Below are positions 25,599 through 33,767 of a stretch of 64,000 nucleotides of DNA, in pieces (the stretch's first letter is position 1; every line of letters begins with the position of its first letter). This DNA is from an uncultured Sphingomonadaceae bacterium (GTDB lineage: Bacteria > Pseudomonadota > Alphaproteobacteria > Sphingomonadales > Sphingomonadaceae). The notes beneath the pieces are model-generated. The model worked only from the letters and a program-made list of their open reading frames with translations, was not told where the DNA came from and did not search any database. The stretch is taken from contig CANLUL010000003.1 of the NCBI GenBank assembly GCA_947494305.1, forward strand, positions 1-64,000, given 5' to 3'. Position numbers and translations under genes: made by a program.

Positions 25599-26975
25599 AT
25601 GTGGGGCGGGCGTTTTGCCGATGGCCCTTCAGCGGTGATGCGCGAGATAAACGCGTCTATTCCGTTCGACAAGCAATTATGGCGGCAGGATATCAGGGCC
25701 TCGCTTGCTCATGTAGCGATGCTGGCCGAGCAGGGTATCATGGAAGCAGATGATGCGACGCAAATCATAAACGGTCTGAACCAAATTGCGCAGGAATATG
25801 AAGCCAATGGCGTCGCTGAAGATCTCGATCTGGAAGATATCCACATGCATGTGGAATCGCGGCTGACGGAAATCATTGGTTCTGTTGCCGGCCGTCTGCA
25901 TACCGCGCGATCACGGAACGATCAGGTGGCAACCGATTTCAAACTTTGGGTGCGGGATGCCTTGGATATGGTCGATTCTGCGCTTGCTGGGCTACAGACG
26001 CAATTGGTTACGCGCGCCGAAGAGCATGCGGATTGCATCTTGCCCGGCTTTACGCATTTGCAATCGGCCCAGCCGGTGAGCCTGGGGCATCATTTGATGG
26101 CCTATTATGAAATGCTGCGCCGGGATCGTTCTCGGTTTGTCGATGCAAGAGTGCGTATGAACCAATCACCGCTTGGCAGTGCCGCTTTGGCAGGCACCGG
26201 ATTTCCGATAGACCGAGAAAAAACATCGAGCATGTTGGGTTTCGATCAGCCAACGACCAATTCTCTGGATGCGGTTTCTGATCGCGACTTCGCGCTCGAT
26301 TATCTGATGGCCGCATCCCAGTGCAGCTTGCACTTGTCGCGTTTGGCGGAAGAAATGGTAATCTGGGCAAGCCAGCCCTTTGGTTTCATAAAATTGCCAG
26401 ATAGCTATTCAACCGGCTCATCGATTATGCCGCAAAAACGTAATCCGGATGCTGCCGAACTGGTGCGCGGGCATAGTGGCCGAATTACCGGTTGCCTGAA
26501 TGCGTTGATGATGACGATGAAGGGACTACCGCTCGCTTATTCCAAAGACATGCAAGATGACAAGCCGCCGGTGTTTGAAGCGCATGATCTATTGGGTCTT
26601 TCGATCGCCGCCATGACCGGCATGGTGGAAGAGGTGCAGTTTAATACTGACCGTATGAGGGCCTTGGCCGAATCTGGATTTTCAACCGCGACTGATTTTG
26701 CGGACTGGTTAGTACGGGAAGCAGGGCTTCCATTTCGGGAAGCGCATCATGTGACCGGCGCCGTGGTGGCGCTGGCAGAAAACGAAGCATGCGGTTTGGC
26801 CGATCTTTCGCTGGATCAGTTTCAAGGCATTGATTCCCGCATTGATAACACTGTGTTTGACGTGCTCAGTGTGGATGCATCGGTTGCCAGCAGATCCAGC
26901 TATGGCGGCACAGCCCCGGTTCAGGTAAAAGCACAGATAGAAAAAGCGAAACAGGCATTGGGGCTGGAGAGCTGA
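25599..26975 (+). CDS. argH: Argininosuccinate lyase
   Basis: ArgH splits argininosuccinate into arginine and fumarate, the last step of arginine synthesis. The 458-residue protein starts [11 protein letters not shown], as the family does, and has [31 protein letters not shown] and the fumarase/aspartase signature [12 protein letters not shown]. It begins an apparent operon argH - lipoprotein - lysA - sirohaem-like gene, with gaps of 1 base, 22 bases and a 4-base overlap. Confidence 0.98.
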   Translation: MWGGRFADGPSAVMREINASIPFDKQLWRQDIRASLAHVAMLAEQGIMEADDATQIINGLNQIAQEYEANGVAEDLDLEDIHMHVESRLTEIIGSVAGRLHTARSRNDQVATDFKLWVRDALDMVDSALAGLQTQLVTRAEEHADCILPGFTHLQSAQPVSLGHHLMAYYEMLRRDRSRFVDARVRMNQSPLGSAALAGTGFPIDREKTSSMLGFDQPTTNSLDAVSDRDFALDYLMAASQCSLHLSRLAEEMVIWASQPFGFIKLPDSYSTGSSIMPQKRNPDAAELVRGHSGRITGCLNALMMTMKGLPLAYSKDMQDDKPPVFEAHDLLGLSIAAMTGMVEEVQFNTDRMRALAESGFSTATDFADWLVREAGLPFREAHHVTGAVVALAENEACGLADLSLDQFQGIDSRIDNTVFDVLSVDASVASRSSYGGTAPVQVKAQIEKAKQALGLES

Positions 26976-26976
26976 T

Positions 26977-27228
26977 ATGACAAAGACATTTGCGGCGAGC
27001 TTAGCACTTCTGACGTTGGCGGTTCTGTCTGCCTGCGGCAATCGTGGGGCATTGGAGCCGCCGGAAGGCCAATCTCTGCCACCCGCAATCTATGGTGAAT
27101 CCAAACCACCATCCGCTGAAGATTTGTTAATTCCATCCACGCAAGCGCAACCAGAGCGGAGCGATGAACTATTGCGGCGTTCCGAAAAACGTCAGGATGA
27201 CAAGTTCGATTTACCGCCTCCCGGCTAA
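26977..27228 (+). CDS. LptM-like small lipoprotein
   Basis: The 83-residue protein has a lipoprotein signal peptide ending LAVLSAC-GNRGALEPP, then a proline-rich, disordered mature part. The position between argH and lysA, the short length and the CGxxG-x-LxxP pattern right after the cysteine match LptM/YifL, which helps the outer-membrane LPS translocon LptD to mature. Its ATG lies 1 base after the argH stop. The assignment rests on context and the N-terminal pattern. Confidence 0.75.
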   Translation: MTKTFAASLALLTLAVLSACGNRGALEPPEGQSLPPAIYGESKPPSAEDLLIPSTQAQPERSDELLRRSEKRQDDKFDLPPPG

Positions 27229-27250
27229 CCCTATTTGAAAGCTTAACCTC

Positions 27251-28510
27251 TTGGACCATTTTCAACTTAAAGATGGCGTGCTCCACGCAGAAGATATCCC
27301 GATGACCAAAATCGCTGAGGAAGTCGGCACGCCGGTTTACATTTATTCCCGTGCAACATTGGAGAGACATGCGCGCGTTTTCCGAGAGGGTTTGAAAGAT
27401 GCCGGTCCCATCCATCTGGCATTTGCCGTAAAGTCCAATCCCAACCTCGCGGTTCTAAGGATATTGGCTAATCAGGGCTATGGCGGCGATGTTGTGTCGG
27501 GCGGCGAACTCGAACGCTGTATCGCGGCTGGTATGAAGGCCGAGGATATTGTCTTCTCAGGCGTTGGCAAAAGTCAGGAAGAGCTGCTCCTGGGGCTCGA
27601 TCGCGGCATTGGCCAATTTAATCTGGAGTCCGAAGAAGAAGGCATTCAACTGGCCGAGATCGCTGCCAGTCGCGGTGAGACGGCATCCTGCACCCTGCGG
27701 GTCAATCCCGATGTTGATGCAGGAACGCATGCAAAAATCTCGACAGGGAAAAAGGAAAACAAATTCGGCGTTGCGATAGATGTGGCGCCCGATATCTATG
27801 CGCGGCTCTCCAAATTAGATGGGTTGAACCTGCGCGGTGTGGCTGTCCACATTGGCAGTCAGCTGCAACAGCTTGATCCGTTGGAAAAATGCTACAGACG
27901 CATGGGACAATTGCTGACCGAATTGCGCGCCGCCGGGCACGAAGTCACCCATGTTGATTTGGGCGGCGGTTTGGGTGTTCCTTATAAACCTGAAGATAGG
28001 CCGCCTAGTCCCGCAGAATACGGCGCCATGGTGACCGAGGTAACGAAGGATTGGAACGTCACATTGATGTTCGAACCAGGCCGGGTCATTGCGGGTAATA
28101 GCGGAATCATGGTGACCAAAGTGATCCGTATTAAGCCCGGCGTAAACAGTGATTTTGTCATTGTAGATGCGGCTATGAACGATCTGATGCGTCCGGCCAT
28201 TTATGATGCCTGGCATCATTTTGAGGCGGTCCAGCCAACCGGTGATATGATGATTGCGTCGATAGTCGGTCCGATTTGTGAGAGTAGCGATATTTTCGCG
28301 AAGGAGCGGGAGGTGGACAGGGTGGCTACCGATGATCTTGGCATTTTCCGTACTGCGGGCGCCTATGGCGCGACCATGGCCAACACATATAACAGCCGTC
28401 CTTTGGTGCCCGAGGTATTGGTCGATGGCGATAGATATGCTGTGGTGGCAGAGCGCATTAAACCGGCGGCAATCATGGCGGCGGAACAAGTGCCGGACTG
28501 GTTAAAGTGA
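27251..28510 (+). CDS. lysA: Diaminopimelate decarboxylase
   Basis: LysA decarboxylates meso-diaminopimelate to lysine with pyridoxal phosphate. The 419-residue protein has the PLP lysine in FAVKSNPNLAVL, HIGSQ, GGGLGVPY, EPGR and the active-site CESSD near the C-terminus. The start is TTG 27251 (DHFQLKDGVLHAEDIP is the usual N-terminus), since no ATG fits. The stop overlaps the next gene by four bases. dapB of the same pathway is at 9092-9820. Confidence 0.97.
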   Translation: MDHFQLKDGVLHAEDIPMTKIAEEVGTPVYIYSRATLERHARVFREGLKDAGPIHLAFAVKSNPNLAVLRILANQGYGGDVVSGGELERCIAAGMKAEDIVFSGVGKSQEELLLGLDRGIGQFNLESEEEGIQLAEIAASRGETASCTLRVNPDVDAGTHAKISTGKKENKFGVAIDVAPDIYARLSKLDGLNLRGVAVHIGSQLQQLDPLEKCYRRMGQLLTELRAAGHEVTHVDLGGGLGVPYKPEDRPPSPAEYGAMVTEVTKDWNVTLMFEPGRVIAGNSGIMVTKVIRIKPGVNSDFVIVDAAMNDLMRPAIYDAWHHFEAVQPTGDMMIASIVGPICESSDIFAKEREVDRVATDDLGIFRTAGAYGATMANTYNSRPLVPEVLVDGDRYAVVAERIKPAAIMAAEQVPDWLK

Positions 28511-29274
28511 ACCAGCTCCCCATTTTTGTGAATCTGCGCGAACGCAAGGTCATATTATTGGGACAGGGTGAAATGGCGGATGCCAAGAAGCGCCTTTATG
28601 AGCGGGCCGGAGCAGTTCTCACTGATGATGAGAATGCGGATGCGAGCCTTGCCGTTGTAGCGATAGAGAATGACGCGGAAGCGAAAGCCGCCGTAGCGCG
28701 CTTGAAAAAACGAGGCTTGTTGGTCAATGCTGTCGATCGGTCATCGCTTTGCGACTATACAACGCCAGCGATCATCGATCGCGATCCGGTATTGCTGGCC
28801 ATCGGCACGGGCGGGGCATCAGCCGGTCTAGCAAAAGCGCTTCGGCAACGTCTGGAACAATTGATACCGGCCAATCTTGGTGTTTTGGCGCAAGCTTTGC
28901 GAAAAGCTCGCGACCAGATTAAACAGGCTTGGCCGGATGGAGCAGATCGTCGGAAGGCAATTGATACGGCATTAGACCCAGCCGGTGTGCTTGATGTAAT
29001 GACCGAGCATAGTGAAATCGATGTCGACGATTGGCTAAGCAATCCGGGATCAGGCCGTTTTTCAGAGGTCATTGATCTGGAGTTATCGAGTGATGATCCG
29101 GATGATTTGACACTGCGGCAGGCGCGTTGGCTTGCTCAGGCCGATCAACTCTTTGCCAGCGCCGATGTACCAGCGGCGATATTGGATCGCGCGCGTGCAG
29201 ACGCGGAGCGATTTGAACTCTCGCTTTGGGATGAACAGCCAGTCGAAGGCTTGGCTTTGCGGATAAGGATGTGA
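28507..29274 (+). CDS. Sirohaem-synthase N-terminal-like protein with a vestigial methyltransferase tail
   Basis: The first about 150 residues match the precorrin-2 dehydrogenase/ferrochelatase half of CysG: PIFVNLRERKVILLGQGEMADAKKR, VNAVDRSSLCDYTTPAIIDRDPVLLAIGTGGASAGLAKALRQRLE. Compared with E. coli CysG, roughly 35 residues of the Rossmann domain are missing after GAVL. The C-terminal stretch SSDDPDDLTLRQARWLAQADQLF...ARADAERFE resembles the first about 50 residues of the uroporphyrinogen methyltransferase domain (the GPGDPELLTLRA region) with the rest absent. The start is GTG 28507, overlapping lysA. Enzyme activity is therefore uncertain. The conserved Asp (VDRSS) is kept. Confidence 0.8.
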   Translation: MNQLPIFVNLRERKVILLGQGEMADAKKRLYERAGAVLTDDENADASLAVVAIENDAEAKAAVARLKKRGLLVNAVDRSSLCDYTTPAIIDRDPVLLAIGTGGASAGLAKALRQRLEQLIPANLGVLAQALRKARDQIKQAWPDGADRRKAIDTALDPAGVLDVMTEHSEIDVDDWLSNPGSGRFSEVIDLELSSDDPDDLTLRQARWLAQADQLFASADVPAAILDRARADAERFELSLWDEQPVEGLALRIRM

Positions 29275-29276
29275 TC

Positions 29277-29744
29277 ATGACTGGATTTGGTCAACTCGCC
29301 AATGGCGATATAGTAACGGTGCTGCAAACAGCGCTTGCTCCCGCATTTCTGCTGGTTGGTATCGGAGCGATGCTAGGCCTTTTTGCTGGGCGACTGGCGC
29401 GGATCATAGATCGCTCCCGCGACTTGCAGGAATTGTTCAAGACCACCAAGGGCAAAGAACATGATTTGGTAGTATCCGAGCTTCGCGACATGCAATTGCG
29501 GATAAAAACGGTCAACAGTGCCATTTTCCTGAGCGTAATCAGCGCAATTATCGCCTGCCTTCTCATCGGTATGCTTTTTGTGATGGGATTATCGGGCATT
29601 GATTTGTCTCTGGTCATTGCAGGGGCATTTGTGGTTGCGATCACTTTATTGTCTCTGGCGCTTATCCAGTTTCTTCGCGAAGTCCGGATTGGTATCCGTG
29701 ATTTCATGATCCGCGAAGAATTTCTGGAAGATGAAGATAGATAG
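29277..29744 (+). CDS. DUF2721 family membrane protein
   Basis: This 155-residue membrane protein has an N-terminal helix (LQTALAPAFLLVGIGAMLGLFAGRLARIIDRSRDL) followed by a soluble bend and two more helices (FLSVISAIIACLLIGMLFVMGL and LVIAGAFVVAITLLSLALIQF). This matches DUF2721, of unknown function. ATG 29277 was chosen, two bases after the previous stop; a GTG at 29271 would overlap it. It is the last gene but one of the argH-to-GNAT run. Confidence 0.85.
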   Translation: MTGFGQLANGDIVTVLQTALAPAFLLVGIGAMLGLFAGRLARIIDRSRDLQELFKTTKGKEHDLVVSELRDMQLRIKTVNSAIFLSVISAIIACLLIGMLFVMGLSGIDLSLVIAGAFVVAITLLSLALIQFLREVRIGIRDFMIREEFLEDEDR

Positions 29745-29751
29745 ACCTGAG

Positions 29752-30216
29752 ATGACCAATATCGTTGTCAAACAGGACCCATTAGAAGATCCTCAGGTTA
29801 GAGATCTGGTCGCGTTGCATCTTGAAGATATGCATAAAAACTCACCGCAGGACAGTGTTTATGCGCTGGACTTATCCAATTTGCAGCAACCGGGCGTAAC
29901 GGTTTGGACGGCATGGATGGGTGATCAAGCTGCCGCCATCGGTGCATTGAACGAAGTCGACAAGCAAACGGGCGAGATCAAATCGATGCGAACCCATCCC
30001 GATTTCTTGCGGATGGGTATCGCCGGACAAGTACTTGAACATATTATCACTGTTGCGCAGTCTCGTTCCTACACCAGGCTGTGCCTGGAAACAGGAAGCG
30101 GCCAGACTTTTGATGCTGCTCTAGGTCTTTACCGAAAACGTGGTTTTGCGCCTTGTGATGCATTTGGCGCATATGAAAAATCAGACTTCAATCAGTTTTT
30201 TGCATTGGAATTGTAG
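29752..30216 (+). CDS. GNAT-family N-acetyltransferase
   Basis: This 154-residue protein shows the GNAT fold: the beta4-A motif EIKSMRTHPDFLRMGIAGQVLEHI (acetyl-CoA-binding R-x-x-G-I-A/G) and the C-terminal AALGLYRKRGFAPCDAFGAYE. The substrate is not known; related enzymes acetylate small molecules, aminoglycosides or proteins. ATG 29752 is preceded by AGAT-ATAGACCTGAG. It begins 7 bases after the DUF2721 stop, so it is in the same operon. Confidence 0.9.
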   Translation: MTNIVVKQDPLEDPQVRDLVALHLEDMHKNSPQDSVYALDLSNLQQPGVTVWTAWMGDQAAAIGALNEVDKQTGEIKSMRTHPDFLRMGIAGQVLEHIITVAQSRSYTRLCLETGSGQTFDAALGLYRKRGFAPCDAFGAYEKSDFNQFFALEL

Positions 30217-30235
30217 CTTCCCATCTTCCAAACTG

Positions 30236-30268
30236 AAAAGAGGCTGCTGGTTTTCCACCAACAGCCTC
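30236..30268 (-). terminator. Intrinsic terminator of a small reverse-strand transcript
   Basis: On the reverse strand GAGGCTGTTGG pairs with CCAGCAGCCTC (11 pairs, one G-U) around a seven-base loop and is followed by TTTTC. It closes the transcript that includes the 19-codon frame at 30317-30376. A second small hairpin (CAGCGG...CCGCTG) lies between the frame's stop and this terminator. Confidence 0.75.
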
Positions 30269-30316
30269 TAAGCATGAGTCAGCGGATGGAAGTGCCGCTG
30301 CCGGGTTACCTGATCC

Positions 30317-30376
30317 TTAGACCAGTACTGTCCCCCGAACGGAATTTTCCGACCCTATTACTGAAACATGAGACAT
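30317..30376 (-). CDS. 19-residue peptide with a perfect Shine-Dalgarno sequence
   Basis: The frame encodes MSHVSVIGSENSVRGTVLV and stops at TAA. AAAGGAGGTGATCC, the exact complement of the 16S rRNA 3' end, ends one base before the start codon's context, with seven bases between AGGAGG and ATG. Downstream on the same strand are a hairpin and a good terminator (30236-30268), and the 220-base gap between the GNAT and lipoprotein genes has no other content, so this is a stand-alone transcription unit. The product may be a leader peptide, a small protein or only the translated part of a regulatory RNA. No family is known to me. Confidence 0.55.
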   Translation of the reverse strand: MSHVSVIGSENSVRGTVLV

Positions 30377-30377
30377 C

Positions 30378-30391
30378 GGATCACCTCCTTT
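30378..30391 (-). promoter_or_regulatory. Ribosome-binding site identical to the complement of the 16S rRNA 3' end
   Basis: The forward strand reads GGATCACCTCCTTT, which is the 3' terminus of bacterial 16S rRNA; the RNA of the reverse-strand transcript would therefore pair with it over 14 bases. Natural ribosome-binding sites are rarely so complete. It explains the start choice of the 19-codon frame. Confidence 0.7.
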
Positions 30392-30535
30392 CGCTTGGTT
30401 GTTAGATACGAACTGTTGCATTGAATCTTCTCCGCTTGTTCGACGGTCTAAATGTGAATCAATCGCGACTTATGAACAAGCCTTGAATTTTTTTATTTTG
30501 CTGTCACAATCCCGCGCTCTGCTCAGCCCGATAGC

Positions 30536-31081
30536 TTAGCTGCGACAATCTTCAACGACCCTCGTAAATTCTGGCCATATCGGAATGGCAAGAGACGTTA
30601 GGCCAGTCGTTTGAACAGCAAATCGGCCGCGACTAAACGCAATCCGATCGAGCATATATTCATCAGGCGCCATTGAAACCGCTGCATAGGGGGTGGCTCC
30701 ACCAGTGCTACGGGCTGGGAATGTCTGTAATCCTGAACTGGCTCGCAACGTCATTGATGCACCATTACCAACGGAACCGGCATGTGAGATAAAAATGCGC
30801 TTCTGGTTTTGATCGCAGCGGATCAGCAGTTTCGCGTCGCCATTGGGTGTTCCAAACAGAGCAAGTGGACCCCTTTGGTCAGAGCGATAAATCCAATCGC
30901 CTGATGCCAAAGGCCAATCCGTCCATTTGCCTACTGGTTGCGGGGTGGGAGCTGGTGCCGGAGGAGGTGTAACAATCTGCGGCGGTTGCGGCGTTGGTGT
31001 AGGAGCCGGCTCAGGAGTTGAGCAGGCAGCTAGCAATACCATTGATAAGATACTGGCGGAAAAGACATAAGTGATTCTCAT
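30536..31081 (-). CDS. Proline-rich lipoprotein of unknown function
   Basis: This 181-residue protein has a lipoprotein signal (SMVLLAACSTPEP), a linker of alternating Pro/Ala/Thr/Gln (PAPTPTPQPP and similar, about residues 24-50) spanning the periplasm, and a C-terminal globular part (SGDWIYRSDQRGPLALFG, LLIRCDQNQKRIFIS) rich in beta strands with two cysteines. This type is common in sphingomonads. It is divergent from tlyA and presumably outer-membrane bound. No catalytic residues are evident. Confidence 0.8.
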   Translation of the reverse strand: MRITYVFSASILSMVLLAACSTPEPAPTPTPQPPQIVTPPPAPAPTPQPVGKWTDWPLASGDWIYRSDQRGPLALFGTPNGDAKLLIRCDQNQKRIFISHAGSVGNGASMTLRASSGLQTFPARSTGGATPYAAVSMAPDEYMLDRIAFSRGRFAVQTTGLTSLAIPIWPEFTRVVEDCRS

Positions 31082-31131
31082 AGCGATCGAATATGGTCAA
31101 AAGAGTTGCGTTAAGCTAGTCCTGATTTGCG

Positions 31132-31905
31132 ATGTCCCAATCCGACAATAAATCAACCAAACCAGTTAAGAAACGCATCGATCAACTTTTGGTCGATCGC
31201 GGGTTAGCCGCGAGTAAAACTAAAGCGCAGGCTTATATCATGGCCGGGCTGGTATCGACGGATGACCGAAAGTTGGAAAAACCCGGCCAGCAGGTTGCAT
31301 CCGATCTAAATGTCGAATTGAAGGGCAAGGATCATCCTTGGGTCAGTCGTGGTGGGTTGAAACTTGACCATGCATTAAAGCATTTCGATCTGAATGTTTT
31401 CGGAATGACGGCGATTGATGTCGGCAGCAGCACTGGCGGATTTACCGATGTGCTGCTCGAAAATGGAGCAGAAAAGATTTTTGCCGTCGATAGTGGAACC
31501 AATCAACTGGCTTGGAAACTGAGACAAGATCCGCGGGTCCTAGTTCATGAACAGACCAGCGCCCGGATATTAACTGATCAGCATATAACAGATGCCATTG
31601 ATTTGATTGTCTGTGATGCCAGCTTCATCTCGCTGACAAAGGTTTTGGAACGGCCAATGAATTTTGCCAAGCATAGCGCGTGGCTCATGGCTCTCATCAA
31701 GCCACAGTTTGAAGCTGAACGGGAGCAAGTTGGTAAAGGTGGAGTTGTTCGCGATGCTAAGGTTCACAAAGCAGTCTGTGACAAGGTGGAAAATTGGTTG
31801 GAGGAATCCGGATGGCCGGTTGCAGGAATCACGGAAAGCCCGATCACTGGCCCGAAGGGAAATATCGAGTTTTTGATTGCTGCCCGAAACGGCAATAAAA
31901 CCTAA
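31132..31905 (+). CDS. tlyA: TlyA-family rRNA methyltransferase (S4 domain plus FtsJ fold)
   Basis: TlyA 2'-O-methylates ribosomal RNA in other bacteria and in some is described as a haemolysin. The 257-residue protein has an N-terminal S4 RNA-binding domain (KKRIDQLLVDRGLAASKTKAQ) and a SAM-binding DVGSSTGGFTDVLLENGA of the FtsJ-like methyltransferase fold, with LIVCDASFISL and LIKPQFEAE. The K-D-K-E tetrad positions are plausible. It follows the divergent lipoprotein gene. A second frame inside it was discounted. Confidence 0.95.
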   Translation: MSQSDNKSTKPVKKRIDQLLVDRGLAASKTKAQAYIMAGLVSTDDRKLEKPGQQVASDLNVELKGKDHPWVSRGGLKLDHALKHFDLNVFGMTAIDVGSSTGGFTDVLLENGAEKIFAVDSGTNQLAWKLRQDPRVLVHEQTSARILTDQHITDAIDLIVCDASFISLTKVLERPMNFAKHSAWLMALIKPQFEAEREQVGKGGVVRDAKVHKAVCDKVENWLEESGWPVAGITESPITGPKGNIEFLIAARNGNKT

Positions 31906-32016
31906 AACACACGCTGACCGGAAAGGCGTGGAGAAAAACTGTTACAATTTTTGCATTGTGTTTGAGTAGCGTTTGTCTCAAGAAAGTGCCGGGGGCGATT
32001 CATAGGACAAGATCAT

Positions 32017-32418
32017 ATGCGTCTCTGTTTCACATCCCTTACCTGCCTGTTCGCGATTTCAGTTTTCTTTCCGCAACTGGTGCATGCAGAAACCAATCCC
32101 GAACGTTTTTCCGTTTTGGTTACCTATGGTGAGGATGAATGTCCCGAGGCCGAGGGAGACGAGATTGTTGTCTGCGCCAATCGTCCGGAATCCGAGCGCT
32201 ATCGTATTCCCAAGGAATTGCGGGAACAACGCGAAGATGAAAGAGCGATCAGCCATAGTTGGACATCAACGGTAGAATTGCATGACGAAGTTTCGCGGGT
32301 GGAACGACCAAATAGCTGTTCGGTTGTCGGAACAAACGGGTTTTCGGGATGTCAGCAAGCCTTAATACGCCGCTGGTTTGCTGAGCAGCGAGAGAAAGAT
32401 AACGAGACGGCGGACTAA
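32017..32418 (+). CDS. Secreted protein of sphingomonad type, unknown function
   Basis: This 133-residue protein has a signal peptide (TCLFAISVFFPQLVHAE). The mature part contains YGEDECPEAEGDEIVVCANRPESERYRIPKEL, a cysteine-bearing motif that I recall in many sphingomonad exported proteins, and CSVVGTNGFSGCQQALIRRWF at the C-terminus. Four cysteines could form two disulfides. It stands alone between tlyA and the MscS-type channel. No function can be suggested. Confidence 0.75.
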   Translation: MRLCFTSLTCLFAISVFFPQLVHAETNPERFSVLVTYGEDECPEAEGDEIVVCANRPESERYRIPKELREQREDERAISHSWTSTVELHDEVSRVERPNSCSVVGTNGFSGCQQALIRRWFAEQREKDNETAD

Positions 32419-32479
32419 GCAGCATCGATTGAACGGTAACCGTCTTGTTATTCGCACTGTCAATGACTAGTTGCGGGAC

Positions 32480-33655
32480 ATGACAACAAGCACAACTCCT
32501 TCATCTCCCATAACTCTGGAAAACCCGCTGGGTGTCGAGTTTTCGTTTTCTAAATTTGTTGACGAATCTGCACAATGGCTGGCCGACCACTATGTCGACA
32601 TTCTTATTGCTACTGCTGTCGGCGCTATCATATTCTTCATTCTCGGCGGAATAAAGCGATATGCAGAGCATTATGTGCGCAAGAACGAGGACTTGATCGG
32701 TTATCGAACAATAATCGGCAAGGCACTGTCGCGGACGAGCAAATTCTTTATGTTCATGGTATCCGCCGAAACGATTGTAAGCTTTTCCAGTGCCCCGGAA
32801 TTAGTCGAGCGAGTCATCCACATTCTGTTTACGATCTCAGCAGTTCTGCAAGTGGCTATCTGGATCAGGGAAATCATTCTAGGGTTGGTGGAACGTAAAA
32901 CATCGCGCGATCCAGAACAGCATGAGACATTGCAAAACGCGATGACGCTGATCCGCCTGTTGGTGACGGTCATATTGTTCGCCATTGCTTCGATCATGAT
33001 CCTCGATAATTTGGGCGTGAATGTAACCGGCCTGATCGCTGGTCTGGGTGTTGGCGGTATCGCCATTGGTCTAGCGGCGCAGGGGATCTTTTCCGATCTA
33101 TTCGCGGCGCTTTCGATTATTTTCGACAAGCCATTTCGTCGGGGTGAGACGATTAGTTATGACAACACCATTGGCACGATTGAGAAAATTGGTCTGAAAA
33201 GCACGAGATTACGCGCGGTAACCGGGGAAGAAATTATCGTCTCCAACACTAACCTGCTCGACAAAGAAATTGTGAATATGACACAATTGGCCCGCCGCCG
33301 TACGCGCTTTGGTATTGGTGTGATCTATCAGACTCAACCCGACGAAGCGCGGCGTATCCCGAGCCTGCTCAAAGCCATTGTCGAATCCAATGATGCGAAA
33401 TTCATTCGCTCCGGCTTTGTTGGTTTTGGAGATAGCTCGATAAACTTCGAGCTCGATTTTGATATTATGAGTAGCGACTACGAAGTTGTCTATGAAGGAC
33501 GTCATCGGATTGGTCTGGCGATTCTGCAAAAGTTCAACGAGGAAGGTTTGGAATTTGCTTATCCGACGCAAACCACCTTTACTTCCGACCCCGATGGCAA
33601 AATGATCATGCCCTATCCCGAAGGCGGTTTCGGTATCGCTGCCAAAGAAGGCTAG
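32480..33655 (+). CDS. MscS-family mechanosensitive channel
   Basis: The channel opens under membrane tension to release solutes on osmotic downshock. The 391-residue protein has about three or four transmembrane helices at the N-terminus, then the pore-forming TM3 and beta domain: LIAGLGVGGIAIGLAAQGIFSDLFAALSIIFDKPFRRGETI, a textbook MscS stretch. The cytoplasmic C-terminal domain follows. TTG 32471 gives a longer frame, but ATG 32480 is preferred. Its length and single TM3 element place it with small MscS rather than the large MscK type. Confidence 0.95.
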   Translation: MTTSTTPSSPITLENPLGVEFSFSKFVDESAQWLADHYVDILIATAVGAIIFFILGGIKRYAEHYVRKNEDLIGYRTIIGKALSRTSKFFMFMVSAETIVSFSSAPELVERVIHILFTISAVLQVAIWIREIILGLVERKTSRDPEQHETLQNAMTLIRLLVTVILFAIASIMILDNLGVNVTGLIAGLGVGGIAIGLAAQGIFSDLFAALSIIFDKPFRRGETISYDNTIGTIEKIGLKSTRLRAVTGEEIIVSNTNLLDKEIVNMTQLARRRTRFGIGVIYQTQPDEARRIPSLLKAIVESNDAKFIRSGFVGFGDSSINFELDFDIMSSDYEVVYEGRHRIGLAILQKFNEEGLEFAYPTQTTFTSDPDGKMIMPYPEGGFGIAAKEG

Positions 33656-33767
33656 CATTCCGTAACGGCAAGAGGTGTGGCCAATAAAAGGCTTGTTAAT
33701 TGCACGATTAAATTCGACAATAGCGGCAATTTTCGACTCATAAAAACTTTAAAGAAGGAACATCACC

